Position numbers and translations under genes: made by a program. This document shows positions 29,784-41,873 of a DNA stretch of 64,000 bases, piece after piece. Origin of the DNA: Hyphomicrobium sp. 99 (GTDB lineage: Bacteria > Pseudomonadota > Alphaproteobacteria > Rhizobiales > Hyphomicrobiaceae); NCBI RefSeq assembly GCF_000384335.2, contig NZ_KQ031382.1, forward strand, positions 186,001-250,000, written 5' to 3'. The notes under the pieces are model-generated. The model worked only from the letters and a program-made list of their open reading frames with translations. It did not search any database and was not told where the DNA came from. Numbering within the stretch: the first letter of the stretch is position 1; every line of letters begins with the position of its first letter.

Positions 29784-30326
29784 TCAAAAATTGGGAGCTG
29801 TCGTCTCTTCGCTCTGCTCGCGCGCAGCCAAAGCGGCTGCGAATGAGATCGTCATGAGGAAAAACGACGCGATCGCATTCCACCCTGCGAACGAAATGCC
29901 GAGGAAGCGCAAAGAGGCTTCATCGCACTTGATGACGTGGATGTTCTGAATTTCACTCAAAAGACTGCCGGCCGACGTCGTGAGAGATTGGCCGCCGCCG
30001 CACGCGGCCGGACCCGGCCAGAATTTCCACTCCGCGCCCGCGTGGTAGATGCCGAGCACCGTGTTCGCCAGAAACGCAAGGCCGACGATCAGAAAGATCG
30101 CTGTGGCGGAACCGCGATGACCGCCGACGGTCAGCACCAATGCAATGAACAGCAAGGGAATAGCGGCGTAGTAGGCGTACCGCTCCCAGAGGCAGAGCAT
30201 GCAGGGCACGTAGCCGCCGATGTATTGAAATCCGAGGGCCGTCACGATCGTCAAGGTCGATAGGAACAGAGCCAGCGCCCCAAGCTGGTAATCCGTTCCG
30301 CGCTGTACGCCCTCGCCAAATTTCAT
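29784..30326 (-). CDS. Disulfide bond formation protein B (DsbB)
   Basis: Inner-membrane quinone reductase that reoxidises DsbA. The 180-residue protein has four membrane helices, the first Cys pair C42/C45 in YVPCMLCLWERY and a second pair C109/C134 (PAACGGG and VIKCDEA) in the second periplasmic loop. A quinone-binding Arg follows in WERY. It is the last gene of a probable rph-to-dsbB operon, 14 bp after yqaA. Confidence 0.93.
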   Translation of the reverse strand: MKFGEGVQRGTDYQLGALALFLSTLTIVTALGFQYIGGYVPCMLCLWERYAYYAAIPLLFIALVLTVGGHRGSATAIFLIVGLAFLANTVLGIYHAGAEWKFWPGPAACGGGQSLTTSAGSLLSEIQNIHVIKCDEASLRFLGISFAGWNAIASFFLMTISFAAALAAREQSEETTAPNF

Positions 30327-30340
30327 GATCGAGACCCGAG

Positions 30341-30922
30341 CTAGAAGATGTACCGCACCGCCACGAAGCCGCCAACGAGCAAAACGAGAAACGCCGTGGT
30401 CACGAGCGCGAGCCTGCCCTCGATGAAGGATCGGATAGGCTCACCAAAGAAATATAAGAGACCGGCGACGAGATAGAAGCGCATGGCACGGGCGACGACG
30501 CTGGCACCCATGAACGCCAGCAGGTTCATCTTGCCGACGCCAGCCGCGATGGTCACGACCTTGTAGGGGATCGGCGTCATGCCTTTGATGATGACGGCAG
30601 CGACTCCGTATTCCTGTACGAAGGTCTCGAAGCCGTCCAGCGCGTGCTCGCGTCCGTAGAATTTCAAAATGGGCGCGCCGATGGCATCATAAAGATAATA
30701 GCCGATCGCGTAGCCGAGCAGTCCGCCGAGAACGGAGGCGACGGTCGCGATGGTCGCGTACCACCACGCCTTGCGCGGCTGACTGAGCACCATGGGGATC
30801 AGCATGATGTCGGGAGGAATGGGGAAAAACGAGCTTTCCGCGAACGAAACAGCCGCAAGCGCCCACGGCGCCCTATCGCTGGCCGCCATCCGCATCGTCC
30901 AATTGTAAATTCCCCGAAGCAT
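30341..30922 (-). CDS. YqaA-family membrane protein (DedA/SNARE-associated superfamily)
   Basis: A 193-residue membrane protein with the DedA-type signature FAESSFFPIPPDIML and a later GMTPIPYKVVTIAAGV segment. Four to five membrane helices are predicted. Family roles include membrane homeostasis and lipid transport, but YqaA itself is uncharacterised. It starts 9 bp after hemW and is followed by dsbB. Confidence 0.88.
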   Translation of the reverse strand: MLRGIYNWTMRMAASDRAPWALAAVSFAESSFFPIPPDIMLIPMVLSQPRKAWWYATIATVASVLGGLLGYAIGYYLYDAIGAPILKFYGREHALDGFETFVQEYGVAAVIIKGMTPIPYKVVTIAAGVGKMNLLAFMGASVVARAMRFYLVAGLLYFFGEPIRSFIEGRLALVTTAFLVLLVGGFVAVRYIF

Positions 30923-30931
30923 CCGCGCTGA

Positions 30932-32230
30932 TTAACTGGCGGCTCGGAGCTTGTCCATGCGTTCCGCCGGCTGAAAACATTTTGAAAGCTTGGCAACGAC
31001 CGCGTTAAGCACCAGACGACCCTCGGGCGTCACCCGGATTCTGTCCGGACCGAGCACAATCTTTTCGGGCGCCAATCCGGGGCCCGCGCATAGGACAATG
31101 TCGTCGAGTTCGTTTCTCCGCCAATCTCCCGGCGTTGCCGACGATTGACGGGCAGACTGCAGCAATCCGAGGCTTTCGAGTTCCGCGATAGCTGCCGCCG
31201 AAGGGCGGGCGCCCCCAAGCTCAGCAAGCTGCCCGAGATCGATGCCTTCGCTGAGACGAAGCCCCATCAAAAGCATTTCGTCGGCTTGCTCGGCGCGGGC
31301 AAGCTTCGTCATTTCCGTGAAGCCGTGACCGGCCTCCTCGACACGGGCGGCCCATTCCTCCGGATTGCGCTCGGCGACCGTCGCCGTTCGGCTCTTCTCG
31401 ATCAAAATGCGGCCATGCGCGCCGGGACCAATTCCGGCGTACTCGCCGTAGCGCCAATAGAGAAGATTGTGCCGGCTTTCCGAACCCGGACGCGCGTAGT
31501 TTGAAACTTCGTAAGCAGCTAAACCCCGCTTGCCCGTCATCTCTTCCGTAATCTCGTAAAGCGCGCTCGCATCGTGATCGTCCGGAATGACGAGCTTGCC
31601 TGCCGCGTGGAGCGCGGCATAGGGCGTGTCGGGTTCAATCGTCAGCTGATAGAGCGAAAGATGATCGCCCGCGAGATCGAGCGCTTCGGCAAGCTCCACA
31701 CGCCAATCGTCCGCGGTCTGTCCGGGACGCGCATAAATGAGATCGAACGAAAACCGCTCGAACGTGCCGCGCGCGATTTCGAGCGCCGCCTTCGCCTCAG
31801 CGACGCTGTGAATGCGCCCGAGCTTGCGAAGCTCTTCATCTCGGAGCGACTGCACGCCGATCGACACGCGATTGACGCCCGCTTCGCGAAACCCGCGAAA
31901 ACGTCCGGCTTCGACGCTTCCGGGATTGGCTTCGAGCGTAATCTCGGCTTGGCCTGCGATGCCCCAGCGCTTCCCGATGTGCTCGATGATCGCAGCCACC
32001 GTATCGGCTTGCATCAGCGACGGCGTGCCCCCGCCGAAGAAGATGCTCGTGACGGTCCGCGGGCCGATGTGCTCGGCGACCCAATCGATCTCACGTTTAT
32101 ACGCCGCGAGAAACCGCGCCTCATCCCAGCCTTTGAAACGCACATGACTATTGAAGTCGCAGTACGGGCATTTCTGCGCGCAGAACGGCCAGTGGATATA
32201 GACGCCGAATGTCGTGTCGCGGTCAGACAT
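30932..32230 (-). CDS. hemW: HemW heme chaperone, radical SAM family (formerly HemN-like)
   Basis: Radical SAM protein that binds and transfers heme; formerly annotated as coproporphyrinogen oxidase. The 432-residue protein has C17, C21 and C24 ([13 protein letters not shown]) for the 4Fe-4S cluster and the HemW-type HNLLYW motif. The ATG at 32230 overlaps the rdgB stop by 8 nt; an upstream ATG at 32281 lies deep within rdgB and is rejected. The rdgB-hemW order is conserved in many Proteobacteria. Confidence 0.94.
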   Translation of the reverse strand: MSDRDTTFGVYIHWPFCAQKCPYCDFNSHVRFKGWDEARFLAAYKREIDWVAEHIGPRTVTSIFFGGGTPSLMQADTVAAIIEHIGKRWGIAGQAEITLEANPGSVEAGRFRGFREAGVNRVSIGVQSLRDEELRKLGRIHSVAEAKAALEIARGTFERFSFDLIYARPGQTADDWRVELAEALDLAGDHLSLYQLTIEPDTPYAALHAAGKLVIPDDHDASALYEITEEMTGKRGLAAYEVSNYARPGSESRHNLLYWRYGEYAGIGPGAHGRILIEKSRTATVAERNPEEWAARVEEAGHGFTEMTKLARAEQADEMLLMGLRLSEGIDLGQLAELGGARPSAAAIAELESLGLLQSARQSSATPGDWRRNELDDIVLCAGPGLAPEKIVLGPDRIRVTPEGRLVLNAVVAKLSKCFQPAERMDKLRAAS

Positions 32231-33104
32231 CGTTGCTCGCCGCCAGCATGGCCTTCGCCAACTGTCGCCATGCCGGTTCATTGCTATCCGTCATCGTGCC
32301 GAGCTGCCGCTCCAAGGCAACGAGATACGATTCAAGCGTCACGTTCTTCCACTGGTCCCGATGCGCGGCGAGATCGTCCTTCAGGCGGCCGATAAACGCC
32401 GCTGCCTCGACGCGCGTCGAAAGACTGGCGGCGGCAGCCGAGAACGCAACAATATCCCGGCCTTCAGGTTCCGCTTCCCCAGCGCCCGGCGATATTTCGT
32501 CGAGCATCGCCGCTTTGAAAGCTGCGAATGCACGCGTTCGGTGCGAGATCGCATATTTCTCGTGCGGCTCCATCTCGCCGAACGTCCGTACATCGCCTTT
32601 CGGCACGAACATCGGATCGTAGCCGAAGCCGTTGCCACCGCGCGGTGGCCAGACGAGATTTCCGAAAACCTTGCCCTCGAATGTTTTGACGTCGCCGTTG
32701 GGCCACGCAAGGCAGAGCACCGAGATGAAGTTGGCGCGCGGACCGGCACCATTCCAGCCGTCGCGGCGCGCAATCTCCTCGGCGACTTTCTTCATCGCCA
32801 GGCCGAAGTCTTTGCCGGGACCGGCCCAGCGCGCCGAATAGATACCCGGAGCACCATCGAGACAATCGACTTCAAGACCTGAATCGTCAGCCAACGCCGG
32901 CAGCCCCGATCCCTTAGCCGCCGCGACGGCCTTGAGCCGCGCATTGCCTTCGAACGTCGTCTCGGTTTCTTCAGGCTCCGCAAGACCAAGATCGCCCGCC
33001 GATACGGCATCAAGCCCATAGGGATGAATGAGCTGATTGATTTCCCACACCTTGCCCGGATTGTGGCTCGCAACGACGACGCGCGTACCTTTCGAAAGAC
33101 GCAT
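32223..33104 (-). CDS. rdgB: RdgB/HAM1 dITP/XTP pyrophosphatase with C-terminal DUF7660-like extension
   Basis: Housecleaning enzyme that hydrolyses dITP and XTP to keep them out of DNA. The core (about residues 1-200) has [37 protein letters not shown] and the HEKYAISHR motif. A tail of about 90 residues (203-293) is unusual for RdgB and reads like a DUF7660 domain: [20 protein letters not shown] and [18 protein letters not shown] at 33104 overlaps the VOC stop as TGATG; an ATG at 33194 is rejected. Confidence 0.94.
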   Translation of the reverse strand: MRLSKGTRVVVASHNPGKVWEINQLIHPYGLDAVSAGDLGLAEPEETETTFEGNARLKAVAAAKGSGLPALADDSGLEVDCLDGAPGIYSARWAGPGKDFGLAMKKVAEEIARRDGWNGAGPRANFISVLCLAWPNGDVKTFEGKVFGNLVWPPRGGNGFGYDPMFVPKGDVRTFGEMEPHEKYAISHRTRAFAAFKAAMLDEISPGAGEAEPEGRDIVAFSAAAASLSTRVEAAAFIGRLKDDLAAHRDQWKNVTLESYLVALERQLGTMTDSNEPAWRQLAKAMLAASNDV

Positions 33105-33538
33105 CACGCAATGCCCCAGATACGCGGCTCGGCGATCTCGAGGCAGTTGCCCGCCGGATCGCGGAAGTAGATTGATCTTCCTCCGCGCGGCCATTCGAAG
33201 TCAGCCTCGATCGGCACGCCGAGGCTTTTCAGTTTCGTCAGCCACTGATCGATGTCTTCGCCCGACACGCCAAAGCAAATGTGTCCCTCGCCCTCCGCAC
33301 CATGCGGCGGCACCGAAATCGATGCCTCCGCGTTACGAAATTGCGTTGTGTCGGGATTGAAAATCAGCAGCATCTGGTCTCCGCAGCGATAAAATATATG
33401 GCGCCCCGGTTCGACCGCGAACGGCTCCAATCCAAGGGCGCGGCGATAGAAATCCTCGATCCGCGCGAGATCGGGAGCGTAAAGAACCGTTTCAAGAATT
33501 CTCAGTGGCGCGGGGGCTGAGTTCAGATCGACGCCCAT
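33104..33538 (-). CDS. VOC-superfamily (glyoxalase/bleomycin-resistance-like) protein
   Basis: A 144-residue vicinal-oxygen-chelate fold protein with metal-ligand candidates in [17 protein letters not shown] and GNCLEIAEP. Substrate unknown; such proteins include isomerases, dioxygenases and resistance proteins. ATG at 33538 is used. The preceding DUF1772 gene ends at 33523, so the two overlap by 16 nt, and its own stop overlaps rdgB. Confidence 0.87.
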   Translation of the reverse strand: MGVDLNSAPAPLRILETVLYAPDLARIEDFYRRALGLEPFAVEPGRHIFYRCGDQMLLIFNPDTTQFRNAEASISVPPHGAEGEGHICFGVSGEDIDQWLTKLKSLGVPIEADFEWPRGGRSIYFRDPAGNCLEIAEPRIWGIA

Positions 33539-33948
33539 AGAAATAATCCAACGCTGAGCGCTCCGAGCGCGCTTCGAACACCGTGCAGCGTCCCCCACCT
33601 CTCGACGAGCGCGCGCGTGGTTTCGTCTGCGCTCTCGAGAGCCGTCGCTTCTAGCTTCTTATTAACGGGCATGATCACAAAAAGCGTAAACGGCCAATTG
33701 GCGACAAGGGCCACAGCACCTGCGAGCCAAAACCACTGGCCGGTAACCAACCATTCGAGCGTGCCGAGGATGAACCCGATTGAGGCAAGCGAGGCCTGCA
33801 TCTGCAGACCTCGCGCATAGCTCGGCTTCCATTCAGCGAGCATCGCCCGGTTATCGAGTTCGAGCCGCGCTGGCTGTTCCGCCCAACTGACGTAGACAGC
33901 CGCGCCCGTAAAGAGCGCGGCGACAACGAGAGTGAACTCTCCAAACAT
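33523..33948 (-). CDS. DUF1772 membrane protein
   Basis: A 141-residue membrane protein of the DUF1772 (anthrone-oxygenase-like) family with four helices. The C-terminal part has the family pattern VERWGTLHGVRSALGALSVG and an earlier FVIMPVNKKL. AAGGG lies before the ATG. Function unknown. It is part of the rph-to-dsbB run. Confidence 0.82.
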   Translation of the reverse strand: MFGEFTLVVAALFTGAAVYVSWAEQPARLELDNRAMLAEWKPSYARGLQMQASLASIGFILGTLEWLVTGQWFWLAGAVALVANWPFTLFVIMPVNKKLEATALESADETTRALVERWGTLHGVRSALGALSVGLFLWASI

Positions 33949-33969
33949 GGCCCTTACCCCTGCAAAGCG

Positions 33970-34683
33970 CTAGGCGACCGTCAGCTTCTGAAGTTGCACC
34001 AACTCCCCAATGCCCTTCTTCGCGAGGTGCATAAGCTCCGTGAACCGTTCCTCGCTGAAGGGCGTCGTCTCGGCCGTTCCCTGGATTTCGACGATGCCGC
34101 CCGTACCGGTCATCACGAAATTGGAATCGGCGTCCGCGTTGCTGTCTTCGGCATAGTCGAGGTCGAGCACCGGCTCGCCCTTGTAAAGCCCGCAGGAAAC
34201 CGCCGCCACGTGATCGCGCAGGACGTTTTCCTTCACCATGTCACGCATTTTCATCCATTGGATGCAATCATGAAGAGCAACCCAGGCTCCCGTGATCGAC
34301 GCCGTGCGCGTACCGCCGTCGGCCTGGATGACGTCGCAATCGACCGTGATCTGGCGTTCACCAAGCTTGGTCAGATCGACAACGGCCCGGAGCGCCCGGC
34401 CGACAAGTCGTTGAATTTCCTGGGTTCGGCCCGAGGGATGGCCGCTCGTCACCTCGCGCCGGGTGCGCTCATGCGTGGCGCGCGGCAGCATGGCGTATTC
34501 GGCGGTAACCCAGCCCCGGCCCTGGCCCTTGAGCCACTGTGGCAGGCGCTCTTCCAAGCTGGCCGTGCAAAGGACATGCGTATCGCCGAACTTGATGAGG
34601 CAAGACCCCTCGGCGTGTTTGGAGACGGCGCGCTCGATCGATACCCGGCGCAGCTCGTCCGGCTTGCGTTTAGAAGGTCGCAT
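33970..34683 (-). CDS. rph: Ribonuclease PH
   Basis: Phosphorolytic 3'-5' exoribonuclease that trims tRNA 3' ends. The 237-residue protein starts [12 protein letters not shown] and carries SHPSGR-like [35 protein letters not shown] and a C-terminal VEIQGTAE motif. Length is normal. An ATG at 34743 is rejected as unconserved. Divergent from hrcA, a classical alphaproteobacterial arrangement. Confidence 0.97.
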   Translation of the reverse strand: MRPSKRKPDELRRVSIERAVSKHAEGSCLIKFGDTHVLCTASLEERLPQWLKGQGRGWVTAEYAMLPRATHERTRREVTSGHPSGRTQEIQRLVGRALRAVVDLTKLGERQITVDCDVIQADGGTRTASITGAWVALHDCIQWMKMRDMVKENVLRDHVAAVSCGLYKGEPVLDLDYAEDSNADADSNFVMTGTGGIVEIQGTAETTPFSEERFTELMHLAKKGIGELVQLQKLTVA

Positions 34684-34784
34684 GATTTCCCTGAATGTTA
34701 ACGTTGCGGCCGCGACCCTAAAGAAGGGCCTAGGGTCCATCAACCGGAAACAAGGCTAACTTTACCTCGTGACGCGCGCGGCAT

Positions 34785-34813
34785 TTGACGCCGGGCCCTG
34801 CGGTTCATAGGTT
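34785..34813 (+). promoter_or_regulatory. Possible housekeeping promoter of hrcA
   Basis: TTGACG (34785-34790) is followed after 17 nt by TAGGTT (34808-34813), 24 bp upstream of the hrcA ATG. The -10 match is weak. I see no CIRCE operator in the region. Confidence 0.35.
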
Positions 34814-34837
34814 TAAAAGAAGAGAATTGAGGACCCT

Positions 34838-35911
34838 ATGGCGAGTGCGACGCTGCTCGACGGCAAAACCCAGCTCCAGAAGCTAGACGAGCGGTCACGG
34901 ACTATTCTTCGAAGGATTGTCGAAAGTTACCTTGCAACCGGGGAGCCGGTGGGGTCGCGCAACTTGTCGCGCGCCCTGCCCATCGCCCTGTCACCGGCCT
35001 CGATCCGCAACGTCATGTCGGATCTGGAGCAGCTCGGCCTTATCATTTCACCCCACACGTCGGCCGGACGCCTGCCGACACAGCTCGGCCTGCGCCTCTT
35101 TGTCGATGGCCTGCTCGAAGTCGGCGACGTGTCGATGGACGAGCGCCGTCAGATCGAGACGCAGATCGCCTACCGGCGCGACAAGTCCGTCGATCAGCTT
35201 TTGAGCGAGGCCGGAGATCTGATCTCGGGCCTTTCCCACTGTGCGGGCGTCGTGCTCGCCGAAAAGCAGGTCGCCCGGCTGCGGCACATCGAATTCGTGC
35301 CATTGGAACCGGCGCGCGGATTGGTGATCCTTGTCGACGAGGATCAGAACGTCGAGAACCGCATCATCGACCTGCCCGAAGGTCTGCCGCCTTCCGCGCT
35401 GCAGGAGGCCTCGAACTATCTCAACACCCACCTGCGCGGCATGACGCTGACGGAAGCCAAAGCCGAAATCGAAAAGTCATTGAGCGCGGCCAAGGCCGAA
35501 CTCGACCATCTAACCCAGAAAGTCATCAAGGCAGGCCTCGCCGAGTGGTCGGGCGTCTCCGACGACCGCAAAAGCCTCATCGTGCGCGGCCAGAGCAATC
35601 TTTTGAAAGATGTCACGGCAGCGGAAGATCTCGAGCGCATCCGTCAACTCTTCGATGCATTCGAATCGAAGCAGGACATCGTGGAGCTGTTGGGCGCCTC
35701 CGAGACAGCCGAAGGCGTTCGCATTTTTATCGGCTCGGAAAACAAATTGTTCTCCCTTTCGGGCTCATCCTTGATCGTTGCGCCCTTCAGGGATCAGACG
35801 CGCCACGTCGTCGGCGTCCTGGGAGTCATCGGCCCGACACGGCTCAATTATGCCCGCATTATTCCGATGGTGGATTATACGGCGAAGCTCGTAAGCCGCC
35901 TCATCGGCTGA
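34838..35911 (+). CDS. hrcA: Heat-inducible transcription repressor HrcA
   Basis: Repressor that binds CIRCE operators of class I heat-shock genes such as groESL. The 357-residue protein has an N-terminal winged helix ([20 protein letters not shown]), the [18 protein letters not shown] motif and a GAF-like inserted domain. A purine-rich GAGG ribosome site lies 9 nt before the ATG. It is the first gene of hrcA-grpE-dnaK-dnaJ. The groES operon is not in the window, so its operator cannot be checked here. Confidence 0.97.
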   Translation: MASATLLDGKTQLQKLDERSRTILRRIVESYLATGEPVGSRNLSRALPIALSPASIRNVMSDLEQLGLIISPHTSAGRLPTQLGLRLFVDGLLEVGDVSMDERRQIETQIAYRRDKSVDQLLSEAGDLISGLSHCAGVVLAEKQVARLRHIEFVPLEPARGLVILVDEDQNVENRIIDLPEGLPPSALQEASNYLNTHLRGMTLTEAKAEIEKSLSAAKAELDHLTQKVIKAGLAEWSGVSDDRKSLIVRGQSNLLKDVTAAEDLERIRQLFDAFESKQDIVELLGASETAEGVRIFIGSENKLFSLSGSSLIVAPFRDQTRHVVGVLGVIGPTRLNYARIIPMVDYTAKLVSRLIG

Positions 35912-36039
35912 GATTTTAGAGGCAGCTCTTTGCACCGCCGGATGGTGTGCATTTTGAACCGCCTTGATTTTTCCCGTGTAGCGGCCGATATCCCGGCTCC
36001 CCTCGAAATTCACCATTGGCATTTTCAGCGAAGAGAAAA

Positions 36040-36684
36040 ATGAGCGACGAAAAGAAGCCAGTCGACGAACCCGTCCAATCGCCCACATCGGCGGCATCGA
36101 CCTCAACTCCGGAAGAAATCGGCGTGGAGCAGCTCAAATCCATGATCGGCGCCCTCCAGAGCGACCTCGACAAGAGGTTGGAAGAACTGGCGGGCAAACA
36201 GGATCAATTCCTTCGCGCCGTCGCCGAAACCGAAAACGTCCGGCGCCGCCTCGAAAAGGAAAAGGAAGAGACGGCCAAGTACGCGATCGCAAAGTTTGCG
36301 AAAGACATCTTGTCGGTGGGCGACAATTTCCAGCGCGCGATAGCCGCGGTTCCGAAAGATGCGGTCGAAACCGATCCGGCACTGAAGACCTTGCTCGACG
36401 GCGTCGTTCTGGCAGAACGTGACTATAAGACAGCCCTTGAGCGGCACGGCGTCCGTGTCGTTGATCCGGCGGGTCAGCCCTTCAACCCGCATCACCATCA
36501 GGCCGTAATGGAGCAGGAAGACGCGAGCGTCCCGGCCGGTACGGTGCTGCAGGTCTATCAGGTTGGTTATCTTCTTGATGATCGTTGCTTGCGCCCGGCC
36601 ATGGTTGTTGTGTCCCGCGGCGGCCCGAAAGCCGCAAAGAACGGAGAACAACCCGCGCCGGAAACTCCGCAGCCCGACGCATAG
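36040..36684 (+). CDS. grpE: Nucleotide exchange factor GrpE
   Basis: Releases ADP from DnaK. The 214-residue protein has an acidic, low-complexity N-terminus, a long coiled-coil (QDQFLRAVAETENVRRRLEK) and the C-terminal beta domain with the signature VGYLLDDRCLRPAMVVVS. ATG at 36040 is preceded by AGAGA; an ATG at 36016 is less likely. Confidence 0.97.
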   Translation: MSDEKKPVDEPVQSPTSAASTSTPEEIGVEQLKSMIGALQSDLDKRLEELAGKQDQFLRAVAETENVRRRLEKEKEETAKYAIAKFAKDILSVGDNFQRAIAAVPKDAVETDPALKTLLDGVVLAERDYKTALERHGVRVVDPAGQPFNPHHHQAVMEQEDASVPAGTVLQVYQVGYLLDDRCLRPAMVVVSRGGPKAAKNGEQPAPETPQPDA

Positions 36685-37039
36685 GCCGCGGACGTTTCGC
36701 TTCCTCTGGTTTGCAGACAAACCTTAGGAATTTTAAGATATGAGCCCCGCATGAAGGGGGCTTGTATTGTCCCCCAGCGCTTCCGATGCCCATCGAAAGC
36801 CTTGAAAATTGGTGTGTTTTACAAGACGAGTGCCGACCGCTGTCGTGTAATCGAAAAGGCTAGAAAGTGATCTGTCGGGGACAGAAGAAGCGTTGCACCC
36901 CGAAAACAGGCCCCTATATAACCGTCGGTTACACAATTGAAATCCTGGGGACCGGTGCCTCTAACCTCTCGTTGGGGGGCACGTCGGATGCCAAAACAGG
37001 GTCCACCCGGTCTGCCGCAACTGAGAAGGATTGACACGT
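36685..37039 (+). promoter_or_regulatory. Leader region between grpE and dnaK
   Basis: A 355-bp region with no gene. AGCCCC (36743-36748) and GGGGCT (36757-36762) form a hairpin followed by a poor T-run, a weak candidate terminator after grpE. A heat-shock-type promoter sits about 120 bp before dnaK. So dnaK-dnaJ probably has its own transcript. Confidence 0.5.
36892..36919 (+). promoter_or_regulatory. Predicted RpoH (sigma-32) promoter of dnaK
   Basis: GTTG (36892-36895) is followed after 17 nt by CCTAT (36913-36917), within CCCCTATATAA. This fits the alphaproteobacterial RpoH pattern CTTG-N17-CYTAT with one mismatch. It would start transcription about 110 nt before the dnaK ATG. Confidence 0.6.
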
Positions 37040-38968
<1,929 letters not shown>

Positions 38969-38984
38969 GAGTCGAACTCAGAAT

Positions 38985-39042
38985 CGCCCTCGGACCTCCC
39001 GGTCCGCTCCGCGAATGGAGCGCCCGGGCTGGCCTGAGGGCG
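38985..39042. repeat. Long inverted repeat between dnaK and dnaJ
   Basis: CGCCCTC (38985-38991) pairs with GAGGGCG (39036-39042) and an inner GCTCC/GGAGC stem lies around position 39010. No T-run follows. It probably forms an RNA stem-loop in the dnaK-dnaJ transcript and may act in mRNA stability or partial attenuation. Confidence 0.6.
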
Positions 39043-39128
39043 AAAATTTGAGTTAAAATCGCTAGTTATCGTTGCGACCATTCGCAGACCAGCAACTTTT
39101 CACCCAACGGGTCATAGAACAGCGCATC

Positions 39129-40283
39129 ATGGCTAAGCGCGATTATTATGAAATTCTCGGCGTCAAGCGAAGCGCCACCGATATTGAGCTCAAATCCTCC
39201 TATCGAACCCTCGCCAAGGAATGTCATCCCGACCGCAATGCGGGAGACAAAGAGGCGGAGCGCCGGTTCAAGGAGCTGAACGAGGCCTACGAGGCCCTCA
39301 AGGATCCTCAGAAACGCGCCGCCTACGACCAGTTCGGTCATGCAGCGTTCGAAGGCGGCATGGGAGCACGCGGCGGCCCGGGCTTTGGTCCCGACTTCGC
39401 CTCCTCGATGTCGGACATCTTCGACGATCTGTTCGGCGAGTTCATGGGCGGACGCCGTGGCCAGGGCGGCGGCGGCCGGTCGCGGACGGGCCGCGAAGCC
39501 GGCGCCGATCTTCGCTACAATCTCGAGATAACGCTTGGCGATGCCTATACCGGCAAGACCGCACAAATCCGCGTACCGGCGAGCGTCAAGTGCGAGACTT
39601 GCTCAGGCTCCGGCGCCAAACCCGGAACGAAGGCCAAAACCTGCACGACCTGCGGCGGCGTCGGTAAAGTCCGCGCGAGCCAAGGTTTCTTCACGATCGA
39701 ACGCACCTGCCCCCACTGCCAGGGCCGCGGCGAGATGATCGATGATCCGTGCAGCGATTGCTCCGGCTCCGGCCGCGTGCAGAAGGAACGCACGTTGTCG
39801 GTGAACATTCCGGCCGGCGTCGAAGACGGCACGCGTATCCGGCTCGCAGGCGAAGGTGAAGCAGGCCTCAGAGGCGGCGCGCCGGGCGACCTTTACATCT
39901 TCCTGTCGATCAAGCCGCACGAGTTCTTCCAGCGCGACGGCGCCGACATTTTCTGCAAGGTGCCGATCTCGATGACGACGGCCGCTCTTGGCGGCCAGAT
40001 CGACGTGCCGACGCTCGAAGGCACGACCACGCGCGTCAAGATCCCCGAAGGCACCGAAAGCCGCAAGCAGTTCCGTCTGCGCAGCAAGGGCATGCCCGTG
40101 CTCCGCGCCAAAGTCTCCGGCGACATGTACATCGAGGTCGAGGTCGAGACGCCGAAAAACCTGACGCGCAGGCAGCGCGAACTCCTCGAGGAATTCGAGC
40201 GGGCGAGCCACAAAGAAACAAGCCCCGAGAGCGCCGGTTTCTTTTCGCGGGTTAAGGAATTTTTCGAAGGCAAGACCGGCTGA
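39129..40283 (+). CDS. dnaJ: Chaperone DnaJ (Hsp40)
   Basis: DnaK co-chaperone of 384 residues. The J domain holds the HPD motif ([10 protein letters not shown]), then a Gly/Phe-rich linker ([12 protein letters not shown]), four CXXCXGXG zinc-finger repeats ([32 protein letters not shown]) and C-terminal substrate domains. ATG at 39129 gives the conserved [12 protein letters not shown] start. It follows dnaK by 160 bp. Confidence 0.98.
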   Translation: MAKRDYYEILGVKRSATDIELKSSYRTLAKECHPDRNAGDKEAERRFKELNEAYEALKDPQKRAAYDQFGHAAFEGGMGARGGPGFGPDFASSMSDIFDDLFGEFMGGRRGQGGGGRSRTGREAGADLRYNLEITLGDAYTGKTAQIRVPASVKCETCSGSGAKPGTKAKTCTTCGGVGKVRASQGFFTIERTCPHCQGRGEMIDDPCSDCSGSGRVQKERTLSVNIPAGVEDGTRIRLAGEGEAGLRGGAPGDLYIFLSIKPHEFFQRDGADIFCKVPISMTTAALGGQIDVPTLEGTTTRVKIPEGTESRKQFRLRSKGMPVLRAKVSGDMYIEVEVETPKNLTRRQRELLEEFERASHKETSPESAGFFSRVKEFFEGKTG

Positions 40284-40392
40284 TCGATCTCTCGATGCTC
40301 GGACGCGCTGGCCAATCCTTGCCAAAGGTTTGAAAGGCGCTAGGGTCCGGCCTCAGAAACCCCTCTCTTTTGACCCCTGACGTCCGAGTCCC

Positions 40393-40992
40393 ATGACAGC
40401 CGCAACCTCATCTGATCCGCGTCTGCTTTTCTTTGCGGGCAGCGCCCGTCAGGACTCGTACAACAAGCGCTTGGCGAAACTCGGCGCCATGATCGCCGAA
40501 GCCAACAGCATCCCCTCGACGTTCGTCGATCTCGCCGACTATCCAATGCCGATCTATCACGGCGACCTCGAAGCGGAGCAGGGCCAACCCGATAATGCGC
40601 ACAAGCTCAAGAATTTGATGAAGGCCCATACCGGCATCTTCATCGTCAGCCCTGAGTACAACGCGTCGTTCTCGCCCCTCCTCAAGAATGCCATCGACTG
40701 GGTCAGCCACATCCGCGATGACGGAGAGGCGCCCCTCGAAGTCTTCAGAACGCGCGTCTTTGCGCTTGCATCAGCTTCAGGCGGTGGCCTCGGCGGCCTT
40801 CGCGGTCTCATCCAAATTCGCGCCGTTCTCGAACTTGGCACCGGCGCCCTGGTGCTGCCTGAGCAGTTCGCGCTCCCCCGCGCGCGCGACGCCTTCGACG
40901 ACAATGGTCACTTGAAAAACAAGGATCAGACGGAGCAACTGAAAGCCGTCATCCAGAAACTCGCACGCGCAGCCCGCGTGCTCCACGGCTGA
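40393..40992 (+). CDS. NAD(P)H-dependent FMN reductase family protein
   Basis: A 199-residue flavodoxin-fold enzyme of the NADPH-dependent FMN reductase/chromate-reductase family. The phosphate-binding FAGSARQDSYNKRLA loop and the flavin-contact motif SPEYNASFSPLLKNAIDW are clear. Physiological substrate unknown; quinone or flavin reduction is likely. pyrF follows after 8 bp, so the pair is probably cotranscribed. Confidence 0.9.
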   Translation: MTAATSSDPRLLFFAGSARQDSYNKRLAKLGAMIAEANSIPSTFVDLADYPMPIYHGDLEAEQGQPDNAHKLKNLMKAHTGIFIVSPEYNASFSPLLKNAIDWVSHIRDDGEAPLEVFRTRVFALASASGGGLGGLRGLIQIRAVLELGTGALVLPEQFALPRARDAFDDNGHLKNKDQTEQLKAVIQKLARAARVLHG

Positions 40993-41000
40993 GCGGACAC

Positions 41001-41702
41001 ATGATCGATCGCGCCACACGGGACAAACTGATCGTCGCTCTCGACTTGCCGACCTACGACGAGGCGCGCGCCCTGGTCGATCGCCTGGGTGACACCGTCA
41101 GTTTCTACAAGATCGGACTTGAGCTTCTGTTCGCCGACGGCCTGTCGCTGGCTCAGGAATTAAAGCGTGAAGGCAAACGCGTCTTTCTCGATCTGAAGTT
41201 TCTCGACATCGGCAATACGGTCGAACATGCTGTCCGCGCAGCCGCGAAACTCGGCGTCGATTTCATCACCGTGCACGGCCACGACACGAAGACGCTGACA
41301 GCCGCGCTCCGCGGACGTAGCGGCTCGGATCTGAAGCTGCTCGCCGTCACCGTTCTGACAAACCTCGATCAGACAGACCTCGACGAGCAGGGCATCGCGG
41401 CGACGCCGTCCGGACTCGTCATTGGCCGCGCCCGCATGGCGGAGAAGGCAGGCTTCGACGGCGTGATCGCGTCGGGCCAGGAAGCCGCCGCCGTCCGCGC
41501 CGAAACGGATCCGCAGTTCCTGATCGTCACTCCCGGCATTCGTCTCCCCGGTGCGGAGACCGGCGATCAGACCCGCATCACCACGCCCGAAGACGCGCTG
41601 CGCTTCGGCGCCAATCACATCGTCGTCGGCCGGCCGATAAACGCGGCTCCCGATCCGAAGGCCGCAGCCGAGACGTTCCTGGCGCATATCGCCAAGGCCT
41701 GA
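41001..41702 (+). CDS. pyrF: Orotidine 5'-phosphate decarboxylase (PyrF)
   Basis: Last step of UMP synthesis. The 233-residue TIM-barrel protein has LIVALDLPTYDEA, the catalytic charged network VFLDLKFLDIGNTV, and ends with VVGRPINAAPDPKAAA, which contacts the phosphate. Length is normal. It follows the FMN reductase gene by 8 bp. Confidence 0.97.
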   Translation: MIDRATRDKLIVALDLPTYDEARALVDRLGDTVSFYKIGLELLFADGLSLAQELKREGKRVFLDLKFLDIGNTVEHAVRAAAKLGVDFITVHGHDTKTLTAALRGRSGSDLKLLAVTVLTNLDQTDLDEQGIAATPSGLVIGRARMAEKAGFDGVIASGQEAAAVRAETDPQFLIVTPGIRLPGAETGDQTRITTPEDALRFGANHIVVGRPINAAPDPKAAAETFLAHIAKA

Positions 41703-41873
41703 GCGGTCTCTCGAATACCAGCCTCAATTCCCTTGGCCAATCATGGCCTTGCCACATCATCGCCCACCTGTGACCACTCCGAACCCACACTTCGTATTTA
41801 CCCCGCCTTAACCGTCTCGAACGTTACCTGAGGCGGCCCGGGGGTTGAGAGTAAGCGGGGTTTCACGAGCGTG

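Noticed and set aside
34684..34837. CIRCE operator upstream of hrcA
   Set aside because: I looked for the TTAGCACTC/GAGTGCTAA inverted repeat and did not see it.
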